Origin: Corinectria fuckeliana
Taxonomy: Eukaryota > Ascomycota > Sordariomycetes > Hypocreales > Nectriaceae
Direction of reading: 5' to 3'
DNA: 18,914 nt
Assembly: GCA_019137255.1 (NCBI GenBank)
Contig: WPDH01000232.1
Coordinates: forward strand, 1-18,914
How positions within the stretch are numbered: position 1 is the stretch's first letter; the number at the start of each line of letters is the position of its first letter. Shown one piece after another: positions 9,090-18,837 of the stretch. The translations under genes and the position numbers were made by a program. The notes beneath the pieces were generated by a model. That model was not told the origin of the DNA. It searched no databases and saw only the letters and a list, made by a program, of their open reading frames with translations.

Positions 9090-11000
9090 GAATATTACCT
9101 CTAGGAATAATATTAGCAGTTAGGACTTACCTACTTATTCCTTTTATATACTACCTTTAGACCTAACCCTAAGAAAGTAGCTAAGTCTCTTATATACCTC
9201 TTAACATAAAAGTTAAAACTATATACTAAAATTAAGAAGGTAATTATAAGATAGTTAAAATTTAAGAAATAAGTATATAACCAGAAAGAACTTTATTACT
9301 ACCTAACTAGACAGAAATACTAATACTTACTACTACCCCTAAATATCTTCTAACTACCTATAAGCTCCTTAAGAATAACTAGCTTAACTCTCTCTAAGAC
9401 CTTTCTTATTTCACTATAACTATCTCTTCCCACCTAGTAATTAATAGCTAACCTAGTTAATAATAATCTCACCTAACAGCTTTATAACTAGGATATTAAA
9501 AATAAACTAAGATTCTAATCTGCTAACCTGTTAAACCTACTATAAATCCTAGCCTAATAACACTTTAGAGACACCCTCCTTTTAATAACCAGTCTGTAAA
9601 ACAAACCAGCCCTTATAAAGTTTAACTTAACCTTCTAACTAAATAAAAGTAAGAAACCTATAATAGTAGATTAATAACCCCTAGCTCTAACAGTTAAGAT
9701 ACTAATAGAATTAGCCTTAAGTATAAATAATCCGCTAGAATATCTAATAGTATAAGAAACCTCTATTACTATAGAAGACTTATATAACCTTCTTAGCTAG
9801 ATATAAATAAACATTATCTTAGTGTTATATATCTAGTTCTAAACAGAAGAAGTAAGAAAGTTCTAACTAGTAGATACTTATAATAAATCCTTTAATAATA
9901 TAAAGCTAGATAATAAGAATCTTATCTAGAGAAGCACCTTCTGCTTTATTAATTCTTTAGAATAATATGCAGTATAAGAACTAGAATATAATATAATACT
10001 AGTTTAGAATATATTATACCTGCTTCTTAGATTAGCTTTAGACTAGTATACTAGTAACCTAACTAATAACTAATAAGTAGCACTTTAGAATAGTTATAAG
10101 AGAATTAGCATATAGATTAATCTAATTTAGACCTGCTTTAAAACCTGACTAGAAGTTATAATAGATGCTTTATAAAAGGAGAAATTCACTATTTAAGATA
10201 TTACTAACTAAGTTAACTTCTAGAATTAGATATCTAGAGTTAAATATATAATATATACTGCTAAATACCTACCTAATCATCTTACTAACTTAGTCTTTAA
10301 TAAGCTTAATATCTACCTCTAAGAAGTTATAAGCTACCTAGCTTCTTACTAGTCTATTAATAACTAGGCAGATATAAATAAGCTTTATATACTAAACTTT
10401 TATATTTATATAATAACAGAAAGTTAAAGCTACCTCCTCAGGGGAAAGTATTACACCCTAATAAGAAACTAAGCTAATATAGCCACTTAGGAACTAAGAA
10501 TAATATACTTTTAAACCCTGCGTAATAATATAGCTAGACTAACCTTATAGACAGGTAATAATAAAAGCCTCCTCCTGTAGTAAAACAACTATTAGTAGGG
10601 ATAAGTATATATACTCTTACTTACACTCTTAGAAGCATAAAATAATATACTAACCTGAAATTAAGTCTAGTTTATATCACCCCTACTAGTAAGAAATATA
10701 ATAGCTGCTAAAACCCTAACCTAGAATATAGCCCTACTACTAGCTTTAGCTCTCTGCCTTATAATTATATACCTAAGGCAACCTAGCAGTAGAAATATAA
10801 GCACTTAAATATTTTATATATTTAATAATATCTAGTTAGATAAGCTTAGAAGGTACTATATTTCTTAAGAATAGGTATAAGCCTTCTTTACTAGAGAAGA
10901 ACTATAAAATTTAGAAGAGGCAGCCTATATAGTAATAAAATAATATAACACTAATATAAACAAACTATAAAATAACCTAAAATCCTTATATATTACACTA
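9090..11000 (+). other. Presumed Gag region of nested gypsy element
   Basis: Frame in phase with pol. Early readings such as KKVAKSLIYLLT and KIKKVIIR (9160-9250) and TREEL-NLEEAAYIVI (10890-10935) are charged and helix-like. I find no zinc knuckle and no clear capsid signature, so Gag is assigned by position only. Its length, with over 3 kb before RT, is more than gag plus protease usually needs. Confidence 0.45.
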
Positions 11001-12149
11001 GAGGTATATAGATTTATCTAAGAAACTATAAAAAGCTAGGATAATACTAAGAAATTTATCCTAGATATTAGTAACTACTGCCTAGTTTTACTATAAGACT
11101 TAGTCTACCTTACTTATAAGCCTAAGTGGATTCTTACTATTATTAAGTATATATTATAAGGTAAGAAACTAAACTTATAACACCTCTTAAAGTATAGCTA
11201 TATATAGGTATAAGTAAAAGCCACTCTAGCTAGAACTAAATAATAAGAGATCTATATAGATATAAGTATAATATACTTAGTAGTTAGTTATAAGATACTT
11301 TAGTTCTTTCTAGATATAACTTTCACTAGAGAATATTAGGCTGAGCTTAGTAGTATAGGCTAGAATAAGATAAAAAGATAGGTAATATTTATAGTATACT
11401 TGCTAAGCTACTAGGTAGAAGAATATATAGTAGTAAAAGTCTATATTAGAGCTTAGGTTATACTAAAACTATTAGTAGGACTACTTTTAGGCTAAGAATT
11501 TAATATTACCTATAGAGTGAATATTATTAATACCTAGCAGGAAGTATAAATAGGTATAGCTAATAGGCTATACCTACCTGCCTTAGTATATATTTATATA
11601 AAACCTTGTAAATATCTAGTGAAAAGTAATATATATATTATAATCCCTTCTAAAAGTAGTAAAACAGTATAGGTAAGCATACTAGGTGTCCTAAAAGGCT
11701 AAGACTTCCTTCTTAACTTATAAAGTTAAGATGTTATTAGAGCTATTATAAGACAGCCTAAGGTAGTCTTTATAATAAATAATAGGTAAAAGCTACTAAT
11801 AATCTAAAAGAACTAACAATTAGGCATTCTTAAACTAGTTAAAAATAAGAACTTTATTAAAAAAGCTAACTAAAGTGACTTACTTACTAAACATAAAGAT
11901 ATAGTACTAATAACCTATAAGCTTAAATACCTAACCTAAGAAGCTATAACTCTAGCTAATAAGAAACCTAACTAGAAACTTAGTATAAGATTCTAAAACG
12001 CTAGTCTAGACCTAAATGCTAAGCTAGGTATATCTAGAGATAAGACCCTCCTAGAAGTTAAAATAGTAAAAGAAGTAAGAATTTATAACAACTAAACTAG
12101 CTTTATATAATAAGTGTAAGGTCTTATATAAAAATACACTAGCATTTAG

Positions 12150-12830
12150 GCTAACTAAGAGGAAATATTAGTACTTAAGTATAAGTATATAAAGGTACTC
12201 TTAGTAGACAACTAGTACTAATAGAAGCTAAGATTATAATCTTACTTACTAGGGAAAAAAAAAAGAGACTTTCTAGATACTATATTTAACTAACTATATA
12301 ACTAAGAACAAATAGAGTAGGTTATAAAACTAACACTATTTATAAGCCCTATCTTTATAGTATAGTAAATAGTAGTAAGTAAAAAGAAAGAATATATAGT
12401 AGTAAACTTATAAGCCCTAAATAATATAATAATTTCTAATACCTACCTAATACCCCTATAAGAGGATATTCTTAGTAAACTCTAGGGGAAATAACATATT
12501 AGTATTATTAATACCTAGTTATTTTTTCACTAGTTTCTAATACACCTTAAACACTAAGATCGCTTTATAGTAGTTAGCTACTAAGGATTAGAATAATCTA
12601 AGGTAGCCCTAATAGGATTTAAGAACTTACTAGTATATATCTAATAGTTTATAAACTAGCTACTCTAACTATATTAGGCCTTTACTATAGTATTTATTAA
12701 TAATATTATTATTTTCTCTAATAATAATATAAAACATTTAAAGCATCTTTAGATAATCTTTTAGCTATTTTAGGAAAAGAATATTACCCTCTTAGCTAAG
12801 AAAGCCTTTCTAAGCTACTTATTAGTCTAA
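12150..12830 (+). other. Reverse transcriptase domain of nested gypsy element
   Basis: In phase: VVSKKKEYIVVNL with LNNIIISNTY (12375-12447, family KKDGxxRxCVDYRxLN), HISIIN with the motif A Asp as Asn at 12510-12512, a FFHXFLIH stretch, VALIGFKN, and the palm motif TIVFINNIIIFS with both Asp as Asn at 12699-12704. The thumb follows with HLKHL, LFQEKNI-like and KAFLSYL-like residues. It is unmistakably Ty3/gypsy and distinct from the interrupted host RT. Confidence 0.95.
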
Positions 12831-13149
12831 TTACTTAGATTCTAAGTAGATAAGCTAAGCCTATTTAACACTTAGGAATAAGTAGCAGCTCTAAAAAATA
12901 TTAAATTCCTAATAAATTTACTTTAACTTAAGAAATAGATTAGTATAGTTAGATAGCTATAGCACTTAATCCTAAGATTTGCTAAAGCTATTAAACTACT
13001 ATAAGCTAGGAAAACTAGTATACTTATAAAAGGATACGAATTAGGCGAATTAGTAACAGGTTAGAAACAGGTTAGCTATATAACTTAAGCTAAGTTTACT
13101 CTAACCCCTAAAGAGATTAATAGTTTCTATAAGATTATAAACAGGCTAA

Positions 13150-13430
13150 TAAATACTAAATTACTTTATTACTTTAACCTAGATATAAAACTGTTTATCT
13201 AGCCTAATATATTAAAAAAATAGGGAATAAAAGGTATAATATATCACTTAGACCTAAAATACACTTAGGATTAAGTTAGTAAAATCCTATCTATAGTTAT
13301 ACACCTTATTATATATCTTAGCTAAGCCTTATATAATACTAAGAAAAACTACTAGCTAATAGAAATAGAAATAGTATATTTAGTCTAGATATACTAGAAA
13401 GCTTAGATAATAATCTAGTTAATATAAAAA
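13150..13430 (+). other. RNase H domain of nested gypsy element
   Basis: IXPNILKKXGIKGIIYHL (13197-13250) follows RT in phase and aligns with the Ty3/gypsy pattern of an Asp-Ala-Ser motif and GIGAxLxQ. The first catalytic Asp reads Asn at 13206-13208. ALYNTKKNY further on matches the family region before the second acidic residue. Confidence 0.75.
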
Positions 13431-13849
13431 GATAAAGTGATTATACTTACTAACTACTCTGCTATCTACACTCTAGTCCGCTAGAAATTAGTGTTTACTA
13501 GCGCCCTACAGAATAATAATTATCTTACCTTAGCTTTATAATATCTTAGCTAGTACCTATTAGATATCTAACATATCCTAAGACTAACTAATATAGTACT
13601 AGATATACTCTTAAGGCTTTTAGGCTAAGAAGATATATAAGATAGCACTAAGAAAGGCAAACTAGACTACCTTTAGAAAGAGAAGAAACTAGTTACTTAT
13701 ACCTTTTACTTTGCGAAAGCTAGTATATAAACTAGTTTATACTAGGAAATTATTAACTAGTATCCTAAGAAAGTAAAATAGGTAGTAATTCTAGTATAGC
13801 TTAGCAAAAAAGATAAGATCTTAAGGCTTTTCTTCTTTTAGTAAAACAG

Positions 13850-14650
13850 ACTTATCTATCTATAAGAGTATAGTAGATACTAACAGCTATACTTACTTAT
13901 AAATATAAGCTAGAAAGTTATTTAAGATAATTATAAGTAGAACTTTTACTTAAGAGAGGTATAATCCTAGTAAGACTTATTAAGTTCTTTTATAATAACT
14001 AACCTATACTAAGAAATCTAAACAGTATAAGATAAATATAATATATATAGTAAAAACCTTACTAACTATTAGAAACTATTAGGCTAACTAATACCTATTT
14101 AGAGCCCTCTAATCTTATTTTATATAATTATAATAGACTTTATTATAAGGCTGCTAGTTATAAAAGCTAAAAGAATACTATAGCTAAACCTAGAAAAGCA
14201 GTTTTTTAACTGCCTACTAACTATCACCTATAAGTAGTGTTAAATATATTTACTTATACTAGGGAATAATTAGTATACTACTAAAAACTAGGTATAAGTA
14301 TTATTTATAAAACTAATATAATATAACTAGGAAATCCTATATAGTATTATATCTAACTAAGATATAAAGTTTATATTAGACTTCTAGTAAGATTTATAAA
14401 CAGCATTTAGAACTAAGCTTCTTATATTAATAGTATAGTATTTATAAACTAATAGAGCTATAAAAAGATAGAATTAGGTGGTAAAAGTAGCCCTCTAATA
14501 TTTCACTAGTAACTTTTTAGGCTAGCTCTAGGTTCTAGCTCTTATCCCTTTTTAGTTTAGCCTAAATAACTTATATTTATTAGCTATTAATATATTACTA
14601 AGTGAGCTAGTTATTAGGCAGTGCTTAAATAATAGGCTATAATAGCTAAG
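13850..14650 (+). other. Integrase catalytic core of nested gypsy element
   Basis: In phase with RT: IIIIDFI with the first Asp intact at 14136-14138, SNXDIKF with the second Asp as Asn at 14355-14357, and RAIKRXN with the Glu as Lys at 14463-14465. The second and third catalytic positions are separated by exactly 35 residues, the D,D(35)E spacing. Upstream residues at 13850-14090 correspond to the zinc-binding part but have lost their His and Cys. Confidence 0.92.
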
Positions 14651-15107
14651 AGATAAATCTAATACTTTTAATTAGGATATCCTCTATAATAAAGCTAAAC
14701 TTATTCTAGCCTTTATATAAGTAGCTATAAAACACTAGTATAACTAGAAATACTAGCTGGTAGAATATAAACTAAGAGACTAAGTCTAGTTAAAACTCTA
14801 TAAGAAAGAATATATAGTAGTAAATAACTATATAGAAAAACTAAAAAAGAAAAGAACTAGACTATATAAGATTCTTAAACAGGTGAGAAACCTAGTATAT
14901 AAACTTAAAATAAAAGATAACCTTAATATCCACCTAGTAATATTAGTCGCTTAACTTAAGCTAGCAGATAAACTAATTAGATAACTAGAAGCTATCTTAA
15001 TAAAAGACTATAAGGTAGAAAACTAGAGGGATAAGTATAAACACTAGAAAGTTAATTAAGTAATTAGATTATAAACATAAAAGCAAGAAAAAGGAAAACT
15101 AAAAACT

Positions 15108-15216
15108 AAGTATCTTATCATATGGAAAAAATAACTAAGTAATTATAACCTCTAGCTAGAAGAAGATACTATTAAAAGTAATAAGCTTATTATAAAATAC
15201 CAGGTAAGAAAGTAAT
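15108..15216 (+). other. C-terminal chromodomain of nested gypsy element
   Basis: The phase continues into KYLIIWKK at 15108-15131, then SNYNL, LEEDTIKSN and KLIIKY, the order of a chromodomain (YLVKWxGY, TWEPxENL, Ixxy). The cage Tyr (15111) and first Trp (15123, TGG retained) are intact; the second Trp reads TAG. Chromodomains on gypsy integrase direct insertion to marked chromatin, which fits insertion into an existing silent element. Confidence 0.88.
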
Positions 15217-15559
15217 ATAAAGCAGAACTCACTAAGAAATAAAAACATAAGCATAGTAAGCTACAGCTAGTTATATAAGTAATAACCACACTAGTTAAAA
15301 AACAGACTAAGAATAATATAGCAGACTAAATATATAACACTACTAAGGCCTTATACTAAAAGCATAAAAGACTAAGAAAGAACCTTATACTATAAAATAC
15401 TATAGTATTAAGAGTGCTAGCTAAAGAGAGTCTTATTTAGGGAAATCCTAAGCTATAATAGTAGATTACCTAGAGTAATAGCCTAGTATATTTACTACCA
15501 CCTTACTAAAAACGCTACTAATAGCTGCTACTAGCTGATAATAGAACATATAAGTAAGA

Positions 15560-16048
15560 AATTAACACTTTATAACCTAGCATATTATTTTCTTTTATTA
15601 TTATTTTCCTTTATATATTACTATCTTTACTTCTTAGAGAAGAAGACTATAACCTTATACTACTAACATATAAGAAATACCTTATAATACTAAATAAGAA
15701 GAATAAGTACTATTCTAAGTTTTCCTATTAAGTAATATATTTCTATCTAAAGACTAAGAGCTTTACTAGCTATTTAAGAACTAGCTTACCTAATATCCCC
15801 TCTACCTTTAGTATAAAAAGTATTACTAAGCTATACAGCTATATAGTAATAAATATAACCTTAAAGCAGCTAAAAGCTTTAACTAATACTATATTTAGAT
15901 TAAGACCTTTCTATAATACTATAGATATTTCTGCTAGCTTATATAAGCTAAAGGCTATAACCTTAACACTAGGTTTATAAACTAATAAAACTAAATATAC
16001 TACTATAATAACCTAAACTATAATTAGTATAAAACCCTAAATAAAACT
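15560..16048 (+). other. Spacer between pol and the 3' ORF
   Basis: About 490 bases. It opens with a pyrimidine-rich stretch at 15583-15635. The pol phase then continues with few stops through 15640-16130, but that reading gives no motif and its first part is a run of Ile, Leu and Phe from T-rich DNA. It may be a leader, an intron-like gap or simply noncoding. Confidence 0.4.
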
Positions 16049-17554
16049 ATGAGTAAAGTTATAAGTAAAACAGTAAGTAAGGCAGCTAGTAAACTAAGTA
16101 TACTACTATAAGAAATACTATAATAAATATAAGAATAGAACAGGTAGTACTAAAGTAGTAGCCCTCTCTTAGCGGGAAATACTCATACTCTTACTATAAG
16201 CTTTAATAATATAACTAGGCTAATATAAACTAATATCTATAAGCTAACTATATCTATTATCAGAAAAATTAAGGTTTTTATAATCCTTACTAAAATACTT
16301 AAGCGAATTACTAAAGTAACCTTCTAGTAGTTACCTACCCTAATTAATAAAGCCTAGAAAGCTCTTAATAAGATTAGAGGATTAGTAGACAGCTATACTT
16401 ATATTAACCTAGTATGCTAGCTTTAGCCTAATATGTAACAGGAAATTAACACTCCTATCAGCTTATTACTTAAATATGCCTACTTTACTAATCTTATCTT
16501 AAGCATCCTAACTTATAAACTAAAATATTAGCTTTTTATAATAGCCCTATTAAAGACTATAACCTCTTAAGAAAATTATAATAAAAATCTATTTATATCA
16601 CAAAATATTATCACTTTTGCTAAATAAAGTGCTACTAATATACTTTTAGCAGCTATTAATAACAGTATAGCTATAACTCTATAACAAGTAATAGTAAGTA
16701 TATAACTTAAGACTACTATCTTGTAAAATAATACGCCTATTATCCTAGAAGCTATAGTTTAGCAAGAAGAAGAAACTATACTAGTATAGTATATTTAGGT
16801 AGCTAACTAAGCTATCTAGTTTCTTAATATTAATATAGCTAAATATTTTGCTAAATATTATTAGGTTTACTACAAAATAATATAGTTAGACTGCTCCCTG
16901 TAATAAATAGCACAAATAGCAGAAATATCTTTAGAACTAGTAATCCGTCTTAATAATATACTATAAGTAATTAGCTTTCTAGATAATAATATAACTAAGC
17001 TAGCTAAGCAAATAGTATAATAAGAGTTTTTTTTCTATCTAGAGACTACTACTAAAGTAATTAAGATAGTACTATAGTTCTATAAGAAAGGCAAGTAGAA
17101 CATAGCTAGAAGACTCACACTTATTACTCTTACTAATACTAAGCAGAACATATAGGCTATTAGCCTTCTAATAGCACTTTATACTACTAAGACTAGAAAA
17201 TACTAACTCTACTAACTTACTCCTGCTAATACTAAGAAGTATAATATACCCCTAGTAGCTATAAATTTAGAGAAGCTTATTAGAGAGGAATATAAGAGTA
17301 TTACTAATAATATATATAAGAAGTTTCTAATAAACTAAATAAGTAAAGAAAGAATAACAGATAAGAGGCTTAGTAAGGTTAGAGTATTTCCCTAATATAT
17401 AATAGTAAATATAAGATAAGCACCCCTAGATTAAGAAAATTATATATATAACTATTAATAAAACTCCCACTAGTATAAGAAACAGCCTAGCTGTAATTAA
17501 TATAAACATACTAAGAATAGTATACTTTTCTTTTATTATAAGAATTTATTATAA
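16049..17554 (+). pseudogene. Unidentified 3' ORF of the nested gypsy element
   Basis: An intact ATG at 16049 opens a reading MSKVISKTVSKAASKL followed by a Gln/Glu-rich stretch. It continues in one phase for about 500 codons to the start of the 3' LTR at 17547, with stops only at likely Gln, Arg or Trp positions. The middle is polar; charged stretches such as LEKLIREEYKSITNNIYKKF (17269-17328) look genuinely coding. Near the C-terminus PSCNXYKHTKNS (17487-17522) could be a damaged zinc-knuckle-like motif, but the spacing does not fit CCHC exactly. I see no signal peptide or membrane segment, so an envelope role is not supported. It might be a second gag-like or nucleic-acid-binding protein, or a captured gene. 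I do not recognise the family. Confidence 0.6.
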
Positions 17555-17930
17555 AATAAGCTAGATAGAGAGCTATTACTATCTAGTAACAGCTTAGGCT
17601 ATAACTCTAAAGAGAGCTACTAGAGAGTGGCTATAATAAGAAGAGAAATCTCTTACTAATTAGGCTGAGAATTATCCTGGGAAATCCTAGGATAGTCTTA
17701 AGGAAATCTTAAGACCTATCTAGAGATTTCCTAAGAAATACCTAGAGAGTACCCTAAGACTTTCTCTTATATAAAGAGGAAGACTATTACTAGAATAGAT
17801 AGAAGAATTATTATCTTATTATCTTACTATCTTACTTCTAAGCTTTAAGTATCTTAATTATATAAGTAGAGATTCTTCCCTCTAGTGGTATTTACTCTGT
17901 ATATCCCCTAATATAGTTAATTTTATATTA
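17547..17930 (+). repeat. 3' LTR of nested gypsy element
   Basis: 384 bp, same length as the 5' LTR, beginning TATTATAAAATAAGC and ending TATATTA (CA turned to TA). By my count 24 of the 38 differences keep C or G in the 5' copy and 14 in this one. No clear polypurine tract precedes it. Confidence 0.95.
17767..17776 (+). promoter_or_regulatory. TATA box of 3' LTR
   Basis: TTATATAAAG at the same offset as in the 5' LTR. Confidence 0.6.
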
Positions 17931-17935
17931 TTTAT
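17931..17935. repeat. Target-site duplication TTTAT, 3' copy
   Basis: Identical to 8534-8538 and directly after the 3' LTR terminus. Confidence 0.92.
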
Positions 17936-18002
17936 TATAAAATACTTTAAAATTACTACCCTCTTAATAGCTTAGCTAAAATAAGATAAAAAAGCTAAAA
18001 GG
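17936..18002 (+). pseudogene. Host Ty3/gypsy reverse transcriptase, second half
   Basis: Joined to 8538 the codons read IIKYFKITTLLIAXLKXDKK and then AKRF, continuing the family pattern FYRRFIxxYSKIxxPLTxLxKKD without a frame change. The reading stops abruptly at 18003, where the second LINE copy begins with its tail. The expected continuation (F.W....AF..LK) is missing from the window. Confidence 0.85.
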
Positions 18003-18213
18003 TTTATTTATTTATTTATACTTTATAGACCTAAAAGGTAGATAGTGCTTTTATTTTATATAAATATAAGAAAAACTATAAAATTAAATGAAAACTTATA
18101 TCCTTTATATAACAGGCCTAGGTTAGGCCTCTTATGCTATTACTATATGTAAGTAAATAGTCTTTTTACTAAGACTAGAGTTATCTTATTTCCTAAGGGG
18201 CTAGAAAAAAATT

Positions 18214-18284
18214 AAAAAGAGGGAAGGAGAAAAAAGAAAAAAAAAAAAGGGGAAAAAAGAAAAAAGAAGTAAAAAAGGGAGAAA
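18214..18284. repeat. Purine tract in second LINE copy
   Basis: Equivalent of 232-303, with one T at 18270 and more G retained. Confidence 0.7.
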
Positions 18285-18786
18285 TAGTTAACTAAATATT
18301 AAGCACCTAGTCTACTATAAGAGCAGAGCAGTTAAGTATTAGAATTATACTAGCTAGGTATATTTAAGTTGCTTTACAGTTATAGCTAAGAGCCTAGGAT
18401 TTTAAGTGAGTAGAACTAGCTGCTAGTAGGTTAGCTAGCTGTTAGTAGGTTAGCTAGTAGTGTAGTTATTAGTAGCTAAAAGCTAATATAAACCTAATAC
18501 TTAACAGCTATTAGCAGCTGTTAGTAGTTATATAGATCTTTATTATTATTTATTATTTAGTCTTTTAGGTTATAATATCTTTCTTTCTTTCTTCTCTTTT
18601 TAATACCTTTATAAGTAGCTTTCTCCTAGGCTTTTTATTAGGCTTATATTAGCTTTAGGTCTTAAATATATACTAATATATATTCTTTCTAAGATTTATT
18701 AATATATTTATTTCCTAGCTGCTTATATTACAGCTTTATTATAGTCTTATTATAATAGCTAACTTTATATAGCTAAGAATAATAAC

Positions 18787-18788
<2 letters not shown>

Positions 18789-18836
<48 letters not shown>
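18789..18836. repeat. (TAA)n microsatellite in second LINE copy
   Basis: About 16 TAA-type units, matching 808-853 in the first copy. Confidence 0.85.

Positions 18837-18837
<1 letters not shown>

Larger units (their letters stand above)
9090..15560 (+). pseudogene. gag-pol polyprotein of nested gypsy element, RIP-inactivated
   Basis: Codon starts divisible by three hold from about 9090 to 15560 without a shift, so gag and pol appear fused in one ORF of about 2,150 codons. The first 3 kb carry no recognised domain. By position they are gag and perhaps protease; a readable stretch is FINSLEQYAVQELEYN-like at about 9950, and no DTG/DSG protease motif was found. Then come RT (about 12150-12830), RNase H (about 13150-13430), integrase (about 13850-14650) and chromodomain (15108-15216), with about 110 codons after it. 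Stops are TAA/TAG at Gln, Arg or Trp positions. The initiating ATG is lost, so the start is approximate. This order is that of Ty3/gypsy chromoviruses. Confidence 0.9.
8539..17930 (+). mobile_element. Nested Ty3/gypsy chromoviral LTR retrotransposon, complete but dead
   Basis: This 9,392-bp element has two 384-bp LTRs without length difference and a perfect 5-bp target duplication. The plus-strand internal region encodes gag-pol in one phase (about 9090-15560), with RT, RNase H, integrase and C-terminal chromodomain, followed by an extra ORF (about 16049-17554). RIP has put stops in all frames and changed catalytic Asp to Asn and Glu to Lys. It sits inside the RT of another gypsy element. It keeps more C and CpA than the neighbouring LINE, so it is younger or less RIPped. 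At over 9 kb it is long for a fungal gypsy element, mainly because of the 5' gag region and the 3' ORF. Confidence 0.96.

Noticed and set aside
16049..17554. Envelope gene of an errantivirus-like element
   Set aside because: Position fits, but no signal peptide, furin-type site or membrane span is visible and the reading is polar throughout.
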